The notes under the pieces: model-generated | What the model was told of the DNA's origin: nothing | Seen by the model: only the letters and a program-made list of their open reading frames with translations | Database searches by the model: none | Source of the DNA: Leptospira ognonensis | GTDB taxonomy: Bacteria; Spirochaetota; Leptospiria; Leptospirales; Leptospiraceae | Direction: 5' to 3' | Length of the DNA: 64,000 nt | Assembly: GCF_004770745.1 (NCBI RefSeq) | Contig: NZ_RQGD01000020.1 | Span: 1-64,000 of the forward strand | Part shown: in pieces, positions 28,454 through 36,461 of the stretch | Layout of the letters: every line of letters starts with the position of its first letter | How positions within the stretch are numbered: the first letter of the stretch is position 1 | Made by a program: the position numbers and the translations under genes

Positions 28454-29662
28454 ATGCGAAAGTTCCTCTATCTAATTTTGTTTTTGTCAATGACCTTTCG
28501 ATTTTCCGATATTGGAATGTTTCCAAACAATTCTCCGCTCATTAATAATATAACAGATGCCATGCGATTCGACATAGGAACAGAGCCCCTGTTTGCAGAC
28601 TCTAATTCCTGGGGATTCGTTAGGCAGTCGGCCACCTGGGCTCGAGGAAACTCAAATCTTATGGATCAGTTGATCGCCGGGCTCAAAAAAGCAGGATACT
28701 TTTCCAATTCTAATCCCGTTACACAAACCTTTACGAATGTCACACTTGATGGTTTGGGTTCGACCACGATCCGCATCAAACTTAACCAACAAGCATCGCC
28801 TATTTCAGGAATCACTTCCACGGCTTATACAGGCTCAAAGTCATTTAATCATTTTCTTGAGATTTCAAAAACCAGCAATACCACTCCAAGCTTGCAGTTA
28901 TTTTTTGATGATCCAAATACCTTACTCGGAAATGATGGAGCACTCATTTACTATCGTATTGGAGATTGGAATTCCGCTCAATTTGCAAACGTGGGAAGCG
29001 TCATTACCGAGAGTTATACAGCTAATGAATCTAGTTACGGAACCAAATTCCAAGCCTACACCTGGAAAAATGGACCCGAAAACGCGAGCTGGCCTAGCGA
29101 TATTGGGCGTGTGGTGTTAACTGAAGTTGATTCAGGAAAACAATTATGTTTTAGGTCCGTTGTGCGTTTCAAATTCAGTAAGTTAGCGGAGATTAGTCCA
29201 AGCCAGACCACTTCTCTAAATAACCTAAAGTCTGTTTGTGGGGGATCGGATCAAATCTATTACGGTCTTGCTTATATGCAAAAGTTCGATAGTCCTTTTT
29301 ATACTACAGCAAAAGCAAGTATATCACCGCTCACTTCAAATGGTACGTTTCCTGAAACCATCTGCAATCTCTCATCCTCAATCACTGGTGCCAAACTTTC
29401 GTATGGAATTTTTGATGTAAATGGATTTGTGAAAGATAATCTCTCTGCCTCGGAAGTACCGAGCACTTACCCAAGTCCCACCGTTGGAGGAACCGATTTT
29501 ATGTCAGTGGATGAGGCATTTAGCCGAACTGGTATCGATTCAACAAGTGTACTCGCCTCAGGTAAACCAGCGGCTAGACAGTATGAATATACAAGTAAAA
29601 ATTATCTCGACAGCCTAACTGGCACAGAAGGTGAGAAGCTAGCATTTAAAACGGGTATTTAG
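28454..29662 (+). CDS. Hypothetical exported protein
   Basis: Not recognised. The N-terminus (MRKFLYLILFLSMTFRFS) is a probable signal peptide without lipobox. The mature region is rich in Ser, Thr, Asn and Gly with predicted beta structure (TTIRIKLNQQASPISGITSTAY; PSLQLFFDDPNTLLGNDGALIYY) and three scattered Cys (QLCFRSVV, SVCGG, ETICNL). It is probably secreted or surface-located, co-transcribed with the 62-residue lipoprotein, and convergent with the PHP-domain gene (4-nt overlap of stops). Confidence 0.6.
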   Translation: MRKFLYLILFLSMTFRFSDIGMFPNNSPLINNITDAMRFDIGTEPLFADSNSWGFVRQSATWARGNSNLMDQLIAGLKKAGYFSNSNPVTQTFTNVTLDGLGSTTIRIKLNQQASPISGITSTAYTGSKSFNHFLEISKTSNTTPSLQLFFDDPNTLLGNDGALIYYRIGDWNSAQFANVGSVITESYTANESSYGTKFQAYTWKNGPENASWPSDIGRVVLTEVDSGKQLCFRSVVRFKFSKLAEISPSQTTSLNNLKSVCGGSDQIYYGLAYMQKFDSPFYTTAKASISPLTSNGTFPETICNLSSSITGAKLSYGIFDVNGFVKDNLSASEVPSTYPSPTVGGTDFMSVDEAFSRTGIDSTSVLASGKPAARQYEYTSKNYLDSLTGTEGEKLAFKTGI

Positions 29663-30822
29663 TCTTTCGGATTTTCCGTTCGATAGATCGCATTCGACAG
29701 GATAGAACCCGTGAGTGCGATGATTTCCACACGGATGAAAGGATCCTCATTTGAGAATTGATAAAATGAAACATTGGTATCAGGATCTATTTTTTTCATT
29801 GCCCCATCTTTTCCGATCCAGCGAATTTCTAGATAACGCTCTTTCGAATCTAATTTTACAAACCCATTTGTATCAATCTTCATATTAGGAAGATTAGGAT
29901 CCTCTGCTTCACGAAAATACTTTTTAACACAATAAAAAGACCCCGCACCTAGATCCTTGCGAACCGATTTCGGATTCGTCTCGCCCGATGCCGTTGCAAT
30001 ATAACGCTTCAAACTTTCTCCCTCTCTGCCCCTCTGGAGTAAGATTGTTTGTAATAAATCCTTCCACCATGGTTGTCCTAACGACTTTGTAATTGATTCA
30101 GGCAGATAATGGAGATCATCTGAGGCCATGCAATGAACTTCGCGTCCTTTAGAAAGGAGTGTATCTAAAATTTTGGAATCATCACCAAATGGAGAGTAAA
30201 CTTCAACGGCATTATAATTTTGAATCTGAACTAAATCTTCCCTTGTAAAAGAATCATTTAGCTTTGGATGTGCAATGATTACATAGCCACCAGTTTCTTG
30301 CATCTCTCCAAATGTCCAACTTACGTTATCCCTACGTGCATAAATGGGAAACAAATCCGAAGTTGTTTTTTTACCACCAATCACAATGGCATGCCTTTTT
30401 CGTAGGTTTCTACCCCATTCAAATCCTGATAATTCAGTCTCGTCTGAAGCATCCTCTTGAATCTGATCATAATCAGTGAAGCTCAGAACAGAGAATCCGT
30501 TGTTTCTATAAACTGATTCTATATCCTGTTTGGAGTGTCTTTCCGGTGTATACCAGATACGATCTGAGTGAATGTGCAATGCCACTTTCTCAGAAGCATC
30601 TTTCCAATTTTGTTTTTGGTATGGGTTATAAAAATGGGAGCCTGAAAAATCCTTCGGTAAACTTTGAATCGGATCTCTCAAAAAGATAACAGTAGATAGT
30701 TGGTATAAAACAAAGAGAAAAACGAGGATACTCATCCCGTAGGCAATCAGCCTAAGTTTTGTCTGCCGCTCGCTTAATTTCGAAGTTTTCAAGTTTTTCG
30801 GGTCTGGAACCGTTAAAAGCAT
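29659..30822 (-). CDS. Membrane-anchored PHP-domain phosphoesterase-like protein
   Basis: One N-terminal membrane span (IAYGMSILVFLFVLYQLSTVIF, residues ~27-48) and a large extracytoplasmic PHP-like domain. PHP metal-ligand motifs appear in order: LHIHSD, SFTDYD, SGFEWG, VIIAHPK, NAVEVYSPF and MASDDLH. PHP domains hydrolyse phosphoesters using a trinuclear metal site; several motifs are slightly off consensus (HIHSD for H-x-H-S/T, FTDYD for TDH), so activity is uncertain. The C-terminal ~90 residues (LDSKERYLEIRWIGKDGAM) form an extra beta-rich domain. Stand-alone gene. Confidence 0.72.
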   Translation of the reverse strand: MLLTVPDPKNLKTSKLSERQTKLRLIAYGMSILVFLFVLYQLSTVIFLRDPIQSLPKDFSGSHFYNPYQKQNWKDASEKVALHIHSDRIWYTPERHSKQDIESVYRNNGFSVLSFTDYDQIQEDASDETELSGFEWGRNLRKRHAIVIGGKKTTSDLFPIYARRDNVSWTFGEMQETGGYVIIAHPKLNDSFTREDLVQIQNYNAVEVYSPFGDDSKILDTLLSKGREVHCMASDDLHYLPESITKSLGQPWWKDLLQTILLQRGREGESLKRYIATASGETNPKSVRKDLGAGSFYCVKKYFREAEDPNLPNMKIDTNGFVKLDSKERYLEIRWIGKDGAMKKIDPDTNVSFYQFSNEDPFIRVEIIALTGSILSNAIYRTENPKD

Positions 30823-30939
30823 GTTTCAATGTGCCATTTTCTCATGCCAATTAGATTCCATTTTTATTACAAAATGAAGACAATCATGGATCCAAAAGTT
30901 TCTTGTTTTCAGAATCTTATGCCATTCGATCCATGACCT

Positions 30940-32406
30940 GTGAAATTACTTTCCAAAATACCACGCATTTATCTACTAACGGCTCTATTTTTTCTTTTTT
31001 TGCTCTCCTTTAATGATAGTCCTCTATATGACCAAGACGAAGCCGCGTATGCAGGATTTGCCAAACAGATGTTAATTACGGGCGATTTCGTGAAACAGGA
31101 ATTTCCGTTTTCAGAACCACACAGAAAGCCGCCTCTTCACCTTTGGGTCACAGCTTCTGCCTTCCATCTTTTTGGGATCAGTGAATTTTCACTTCGTATT
31201 TTCCCATCGCTTTGGCTTGCTCTCACGTGTTTACTTACTTTCCAGATCGCAAAACATTTGTTTAACCAATCAGTCGGTGAGGTGAGTTTCCTTATACTTG
31301 CTACTTCTCTTTATTTTCCCTTAAATGGAAAAATTGGTCTCGTGGACGGTCTGTTAACTTTCACAGAAACATTAGGTCTATTTGCACTCGTGCAATTGCT
31401 CATCCCAAAATCTAAATCTTCGATTTATTGGGTCATTCTCTTTTGGATTGCGATTTGCCTAGGAGCCCTGACCAAAGGACCTCCGATTTTTATCTTCCTT
31501 GGCGGGATTTGTTTCCTATGTTTGTTCCATAAACAAACAAGAGCAAACGTTCTTCAATTGAGGCCTTGGCTGTTTTTACCACTCGCCATTGTTCCTCTAG
31601 TTTACTGGGGGTATTTGGCATGGCAGAGAACCAATGGAGAAATGATCCGATGGATGATAGACTGGTATATTCTAAGAAGGGCATCCGATTCTGTTTTTGG
31701 ACAAAGTGGACCTCCAGGGACTTACTTCTTGTTATACTTTGTCACATTGTTGCCGTGGTCGATTTATCTACCTTCCGTTTTAAAGGCGATCTTTCGATAT
31801 TTGGTCCAGATAAAGGATTCCTTTCGTAAAAAATCGGAATCTATTTCTGTAGAGGGCTTGATTTTAGTTTCGGGTTTATTTTTCGGTTGGGTCTTTTTTG
31901 AATTTTTAATGAGCAAACTTCCCTCTTACACTTTGGCCGCCTATCCTCTACTCTCGATCCTGATCGCAAAATCATACACTGATGCCAGTTCAGAATTCTT
32001 AAAAAAAACAGTCCTAGCATTTGCCATCCTCTTAACTGTAGCCCTGCATCTGTTTGTTAGCCCTCTAGTCAATACGTATCGAATGGATTCTAAGATCGTT
32101 GCAACCAAATGGAATCGATCCATTCCCAATCAGGAGCCATTTTATTCGCTAAAGAATTATGCCCTACCGAGTTTCGCTTTTTATTTGGACCATCCCATTA
32201 TTGTAATGAAAGACATTCAGGATTTCAAGATTCTTCCTAATCGAAGTTATCTCTTGATCGATCCTGAGATGTTTATGATTCTAACTAACTTTGGCTTAAA
32301 AGCAGAAATCATTGCCGAGGAGGAATCCATTTTTGCCTATGATCGGAACAAGACCATTTCTCTGTTGATCATACAAATTAAAAATGAATCTAGCTTGGCT
32401 AAATAA
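30940..32406 (+). CDS. GT39/ArnT-family membrane glycosyltransferase
   Basis: An integral membrane protein with about ten hydrophobic segments and the signature of the dolichyl-phosphate-mannose/ArnT-type glycosyltransferases. The first periplasmic loop has the acidic motif YDQDEAAYAGFAKQML, followed by PHRKPPLHLWVTASAFHLFG ('h.kPPl..w..a..f.lfG.sefs.Rl.s'). These enzymes move a sugar from a polyprenyl-phosphate carrier to lipid A or protein on the outer face of the inner membrane. Acceptor and sugar unknown. GTG start; 488 residues, slightly shorter than ArnT because the C-terminal periplasmic domain is small. Confidence 0.88.
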   Translation: MKLLSKIPRIYLLTALFFLFLLSFNDSPLYDQDEAAYAGFAKQMLITGDFVKQEFPFSEPHRKPPLHLWVTASAFHLFGISEFSLRIFPSLWLALTCLLTFQIAKHLFNQSVGEVSFLILATSLYFPLNGKIGLVDGLLTFTETLGLFALVQLLIPKSKSSIYWVILFWIAICLGALTKGPPIFIFLGGICFLCLFHKQTRANVLQLRPWLFLPLAIVPLVYWGYLAWQRTNGEMIRWMIDWYILRRASDSVFGQSGPPGTYFLLYFVTLLPWSIYLPSVLKAIFRYLVQIKDSFRKKSESISVEGLILVSGLFFGWVFFEFLMSKLPSYTLAAYPLLSILIAKSYTDASSEFLKKTVLAFAILLTVALHLFVSPLVNTYRMDSKIVATKWNRSIPNQEPFYSLKNYALPSFAFYLDHPIIVMKDIQDFKILPNRSYLLIDPEMFMILTNFGLKAEIIAEEESIFAYDRNKTISLLIIQIKNESSLAK

Positions 32407-32410
32407 GGCA

Positions 32411-32439
32411 GATCCTCTTTTTCCATTGCGAAGAGGATC
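32411..32439 (+). terminator. Stem-loop after the GT39 gene
   Basis: GATCCTCTT (32411-32419) pairs with AAGAGGATC (32431-32439) around an 11-nt loop, 5 nt after the stop codon. No U-tract follows, so it may be a weak terminator or an mRNA 3'-end protecting hairpin rather than a canonical intrinsic terminator. Confidence 0.45.
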
Positions 32440-32498
32440 CCTCCCAAAAACGATGTAGAAGCAAGTGGAATTCCACAAGTCTAACATCTGAGGTATTT

Positions 32499-34445
32499 AT
32501 GTTCCCTGATTTTATTGAAGACAATTTATTGGAAAAAGAAATAGCCATCTTAGGTCAGATGGACGCAAATTTAAAAACCTTAGATTCTCTTTTAAAATTG
32601 CCAAACCTCACCTTCGCAAATTTTCTAAAACCATACCAATCCATCCAGACCAATCTCTCCGACCTGAGCACTGAAATTTCGCATCTCAATTCAGTAAAAA
32701 ATAGCGAAGAATCCCAGGCCGTTTACGCCAGAATTCTGCCAAAACTCACCGAGTATTATACCAATTTAGGACAAAATGAAGCCATCTTTTCTGCTCTCTT
32801 AAAAATTGAATCCTTAGATCAAAATTTAACTTCTGAACAAAAACAGGTTTTAAAAAATGAAATTCGAGACTTTCGTCTTTCTGGAGTAGGACTCTCCGCC
32901 GAAAAAAAGGAAGCATTTAAACAAATCCAGATCAGGTTATCAGATCTTTCCAATCAGTTCTCACAAAACGTGCTCAATGCGACTAATTCCTTTGAGATGA
33001 TTCTAGAGTCTGAAGATGTGATTGGTATGCCAGAAGGTGATCTTTTATCAGCAAAGACAGAAGATGGAAAATACAAATTTACCCTTCACTTCCCAAGTTA
33101 TATTGCTTATATGACTTACGGACCAAATCGCGAAAAACGAGAAATCCTATACCGAGCCTCGACAACAAAGGCACCCGAAAATGGCAAAATTCTTGAAGAA
33201 ATTTTAAGACTCAAGAAAGAGCAGGCTGAACTTTTAGGATATCCCTCGTATGCTCATCTAAGCCTTGCTACTAAAGTTGCGGAATCGCCGGAACAAGTTT
33301 TAGAATTCCTTCGAAAGTTAGCAGAAAAGTCAAAACCTATCGCCTTACATGAGTTTGAAATTCTTAAAAAATTTGCAGAGTCAGAAGGCTGCCCTGATCT
33401 TAAATCTCATGATGTGATATTCTACAGTGAGAAATTGAAGAAATCATCCTTTCAATATGAGGAAGAAAAATACCGACCTTACTTAGAAAAAGAATCCGTA
33501 GTTCGTGGGATGTTCCAATTTTTAGAGTCACTTTTAAGCATTCAGTTTCAAGAAATCAAAACAAGAGTTTGGCATCCGTCTGTTCTCTGTTATGAGATAT
33601 TGACTCAAAACATGGTTCGTGCTAGGCTTTATCTCGATTTGGAAGCAAGAAGTGAGAAAAAGGGTGGAGCTTGGATGCATAATTGGAAGCCACATTTTAT
33701 CGATGAGACTGGACAGGAAACTTTGCCCATTGCCTTTGTTGTCGGAAATTTTCCTGTTGCCTCCAAGGATCAGCCTTCCCTCTTAAAGCCCTCCGATGTT
33801 GTCACACTCTTCCATGAACTAGGACATGCGCTCCATCATCTCTTATCCCGAGTCAATGAAGCATTTGTAAGTGGAGTGAATGGCGTGGAATGGGATGCAG
33901 TAGAATTTCCCTCTCAATTCCTTGAAAATTTTGTATATGAACCCAAAGTTCTAGCATTGTTTGCAAAACATTATCTCACAGGGGAGACCATCCCACAAGA
34001 ATACATTGATACCAAGGTCAAAGCTAAAAATTTTCAATCGGCACTGGGCGTTGTTCGCCAATTAGAATTTGCCATTTTTGATATGCTGATCCACGAAGGT
34101 AGTCCTTCAGAAGCAGAAGTACAAGAAATCTTAAACAAAGTTAGAGAGGAGGTAGCAGTCATCACACCGCCTAACTATAATAAATTTCAGAATTCCTTCT
34201 CTCATATTTTTTCTGGTGGATATGCAGCGGGCTATTATTCCTATAAATGGGCAGAACTTATGTCAGCAAATGCATTCTACAAATTTGTAGACCAAGGAAT
34301 TTTTTCAGAAAGTCTTGCAAACCAATTTCGCCAAGACATTCTCGAAAAGGGTGGCTCAGAATCTGCCATGGTTCTTTTTAGAAGATTTTATGGAAAGGAT
34401 CCTGAACTTGAAGCATTACTTCGCTTAAATGGAATCGCTGCTTAA
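32499..34445 (+). CDS. prlC: M3-family zinc oligopeptidase (oligopeptidase A type)
   Basis: Cytoplasmic zinc peptidase that degrades short peptides, including signal-peptide remnants. The thermolysin-like zinc site is present: H439-E440-L-G-H443 in TLFHELGHALHHLL, with the third ligand Glu in the downstream GVEWDAVEFPSQFLENF. The N-terminal region follows the M3 pattern (SHLNSVKNSEESQAVYARILPKLTEYYTNLGQN), and near the C-terminus is the M3 substrate loop (FSHIFSGGYAAGYYSYKWAELMSANAF). At 648 residues it is close to PrlC (680). A GAGG site precedes the ATG. The stop overlaps that of the convergent Sco1 gene by 21 nt. Confidence 0.93.
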   Translation: MFPDFIEDNLLEKEIAILGQMDANLKTLDSLLKLPNLTFANFLKPYQSIQTNLSDLSTEISHLNSVKNSEESQAVYARILPKLTEYYTNLGQNEAIFSALLKIESLDQNLTSEQKQVLKNEIRDFRLSGVGLSAEKKEAFKQIQIRLSDLSNQFSQNVLNATNSFEMILESEDVIGMPEGDLLSAKTEDGKYKFTLHFPSYIAYMTYGPNREKREILYRASTTKAPENGKILEEILRLKKEQAELLGYPSYAHLSLATKVAESPEQVLEFLRKLAEKSKPIALHEFEILKKFAESEGCPDLKSHDVIFYSEKLKKSSFQYEEEKYRPYLEKESVVRGMFQFLESLLSIQFQEIKTRVWHPSVLCYEILTQNMVRARLYLDLEARSEKKGGAWMHNWKPHFIDETGQETLPIAFVVGNFPVASKDQPSLLKPSDVVTLFHELGHALHHLLSRVNEAFVSGVNGVEWDAVEFPSQFLENFVYEPKVLALFAKHYLTGETIPQEYIDTKVKAKNFQSALGVVRQLEFAIFDMLIHEGSPSEAEVQEILNKVREEVAVITPPNYNKFQNSFSHIFSGGYAAGYYSYKWAELMSANAFYKFVDQGIFSESLANQFRQDILEKGGSESAMVLFRRFYGKDPELEALLRLNGIAA

Positions 34446-34994
34446 AAGTTTAATCGTATCTGCAAAATGTTCCGCGGTATCTGTTGACTTTAGCAAAACT
34501 CTTGTTTTGCGATTTTTGTCGAGCACATAAACATATGTAGAATGATCGATGGTCGATCCGTCTTTGGTCTCTGCTACATAAGCCGCATACTGTTTTACGA
34601 GCTTCGCAGTAATTTCGCTTGGGAAGGAATATCCATTGGAAGAGTCTAAATAAAATTCTACATACTTTTGGACCACGTCACTTCCATCCCGAACAGGATC
34701 GATAGAAATAAAGATCGTCCGAAATGATTTTTTAGTTTCGGAAGGTAGATGTGACTGAGCAAGTTTTATTTTTGAGAGCATATTCGGGCAAAAATCGGGA
34801 CATTGCGTATAACCAAAGAATACGAGAAGGACAGGTTCGGAAAAATCTTTAAGGCTGACCATTTTACCCGACTTGTCCGGATAGGAAAAGTCACCACCAA
34901 TGGGGAGCGGTGCTCCCAAATCCAACTTCGGTTGGCAATAAGTTACGACCGAAATCAAAATCACTAGACTTAAAGCGCCTTTCATTCTGTTCAT
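34425..34994 (-). CDS. Sco1/SenC-family copper-handling lipoprotein
   Basis: Thioredoxin-fold copper protein used to deliver copper to the CuA site of cytochrome c oxidase. Lipobox VVTYC at the N-terminus; copper/redox motif CPDFC in FFGYTQCPDFCPNML; the third ligand His in TIDHSTYVYV. All three ligand residues are present, so metal binding is expected. Its start overlaps the stop of the PCu(A)C gene by 4 nt (ATGA), so the two form an operon. It is predicted to be anchored in the periplasm by the lipid; Met4 is an alternative start. Confidence 0.92.
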   Translation of the reverse strand: MNRMKGALSLVILISVVTYCQPKLDLGAPLPIGGDFSYPDKSGKMVSLKDFSEPVLLVFFGYTQCPDFCPNMLSKIKLAQSHLPSETKKSFRTIFISIDPVRDGSDVVQKYVEFYLDSSNGYSFPSEITAKLVKQYAAYVAETKDGSTIDHSTYVYVLDKNRKTRVLLKSTDTAEHFADTIKLLSSDSI

Positions 34995-35422
34995 TTGACT
35001 ACTCTAGCGTAAGATTCTTTTTTTGACAGGTCAGAAAAAGAAAAAGTAATACGCAAATTTTCTCCTTCTATGAGCTTCCTGGTTCTACCAAAAAGCATTA
35101 GGTGGCTTCCTCCTGGCTGAAACGAATACTTACGATCCGCAACGAGGTGGATTGGATAGGGAATTTGAATCATCCGCATGATTTGATTCTCATCAATCTT
35201 GGATTCGTGCCATTCGACACGTTCGAAACCATCACACTTGACTCCAATTAACGTCTGATTCACTTTAGAATCAATCAAAAGCGTGCCATAAGCAACTGAG
35301 GAATGCACATCCTCTGGGAGTAATTTGACCTCGAAACCATTTGGTGCACTTCTACACGAAAAAAACAAAACTACTTGAAATAGTAGCAGAATTGTCAAAT
35401 TTGTTATATTTATCTTTCCCAT
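34991..35422 (-). CDS. PCu(A)C-type periplasmic copper chaperone, lipidated
   Basis: Signal with lipobox LFFSC, then a small cupredoxin-like domain with the PCu(A)C ligand set spread over the sequence: His and Met in EWHESKIDENQIMRM and the downstream GGSHLMLFG, matching H(M)-x10-M-x~21-H-x-M. These proteins hand Cu(I) to Sco1 or directly to CuA; pairing with the Sco1 gene immediately downstream supports that role. Only 13 nt separate its start from the divergent alpha/beta hydrolase start, so each promoter must lie inside the other gene's 5' end or its leader is very short. Confidence 0.85.
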   Translation of the reverse strand: MGKINITNLTILLLFQVVLFFSCRSAPNGFEVKLLPEDVHSSVAYGTLLIDSKVNQTLIGVKCDGFERVEWHESKIDENQIMRMIQIPYPIHLVADRKYSFQPGGSHLMLFGRTRKLIEGENLRITFSFSDLSKKESYARVVK

Positions 35423-35435
35423 AAAGAGAACTCAC

Positions 35436-36461
35436 ATGAAAATTCTTGGCAAGTGGCTTGTAGCCACACTACTCGTCCTACTTTCGTTCCTTGCATCTAC
35501 CTACAAGTGGAAAGCACCTGAATATTCCTTCAACCAGGTTTCCACCTATGCCGATTTTGACGAGTATTACAACAAAGAGTTAGAAACAAGCAAGGCCGAA
35601 AAGACTCGCCCAGACAATGAGGAAAAGCTCATCCGGTATTCAAATGAAAAAACTCCCATTGCGATTCTCTACATTCATGGATTTGGTGCGAGCAGAATGG
35701 AAGGAGAAGAAGTCGTAAACCAAGTAGCAGATGCGTTTCAAGCAAACATCTATTATGTTCGACTTCCTGGCCATGGAACAAATGTCGAAGACCATAAAAA
35801 TACACCTTTCACAAGCTATCTTCAGGATGCAGAAACTGCACTACTCATGTCTTCGGCCTTAGGAGAGAAAGTAGTTTTGATCGGAACAAGTATGGGTGGA
35901 CTGATCTCAACATATTTAGCCGCAAAACATCCCGATAAAATAGCGGCAGTGATTCTAGCATCTCCCTTTTATGAATTTCCAGATCCAACTGCGAATGTTT
36001 TCAAATTTTCCTGGGGAAAAACTTTCATTCATTTAGTTATGGGCGAAATTCGAAAATCGGTTGAGCAAGATTCCAAAAATGATTCCTATAATTACTGGTA
36101 TAAAGATCAGTATTATGATGCCATTCAAAACATTATGGATCTAAAAAGATTTGTAGAGAAAGAAAATTCTCTTTCGAAAATTGAAGCCCCTGTTTTACTG
36201 TTTTATTTTTACAAATCAGAAGCGATGCAAGATCGTTCGGCATCAGTGAAAGCGATGCTATCTGCTTTCGATACCATTCAAAATTCCCCTAAGCACAACC
36301 CATTAAATAAAGCGGTGAAAATCGAAGATGGAGATCATGTACTATTCTCAAAATTTGCTAAAGTAGATAAGCCACTTCTCCTTAGAGAAATGGTAACCTT
36401 CATCACCGCATCAACAGGCGTCGAAACTGCAAAACCTAACTCAAAGAAGCCCAAAAGATAA
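35436..36461 (+). CDS. Alpha/beta hydrolase (esterase/lipase-like), membrane-anchored
   Basis: One N-terminal hydrophobic segment (WLVATLLVLLSFLAS) acts as anchor or uncleaved signal. The hydrolase fold follows: oxyanion strand ILYIHGFGASRMEGE, VRLPGHGTNVEDH, nucleophile elbow GTSMGG, and catalytic His in EDGDHVLFSKF. The acid is probably in the APVLLFYFYKSE..D region. The HGFG plus LPGHG pattern is that of monoacylglycerol-lipase/carboxylesterase-like enzymes. Substrate unknown. Its last 21 nt overlap the convergent hybrid-kinase gene. Confidence 0.85.
   Translation: MKILGKWLVATLLVLLSFLASTYKWKAPEYSFNQVSTYADFDEYYNKELETSKAEKTRPDNEEKLIRYSNEKTPIAILYIHGFGASRMEGEEVVNQVADAFQANIYYVRLPGHGTNVEDHKNTPFTSYLQDAETALLMSSALGEKVVLIGTSMGGLISTYLAAKHPDKIAAVILASPFYEFPDPTANVFKFSWGKTFIHLVMGEIRKSVEQDSKNDSYNYWYKDQYYDAIQNIMDLKRFVEKENSLSKIEAPVLLFYFYKSEAMQDRSASVKAMLSAFDTIQNSPKHNPLNKAVKIEDGDHVLFSKFAKVDKPLLLREMVTFITASTGVETAKPNSKKPKR

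Noticed and set aside
30940..32406. Calling the GT39-type gene arnT
   Set aside because: Family motifs fit but no aminoarabinose pathway genes are adjacent, so the specific substrate is not supported.
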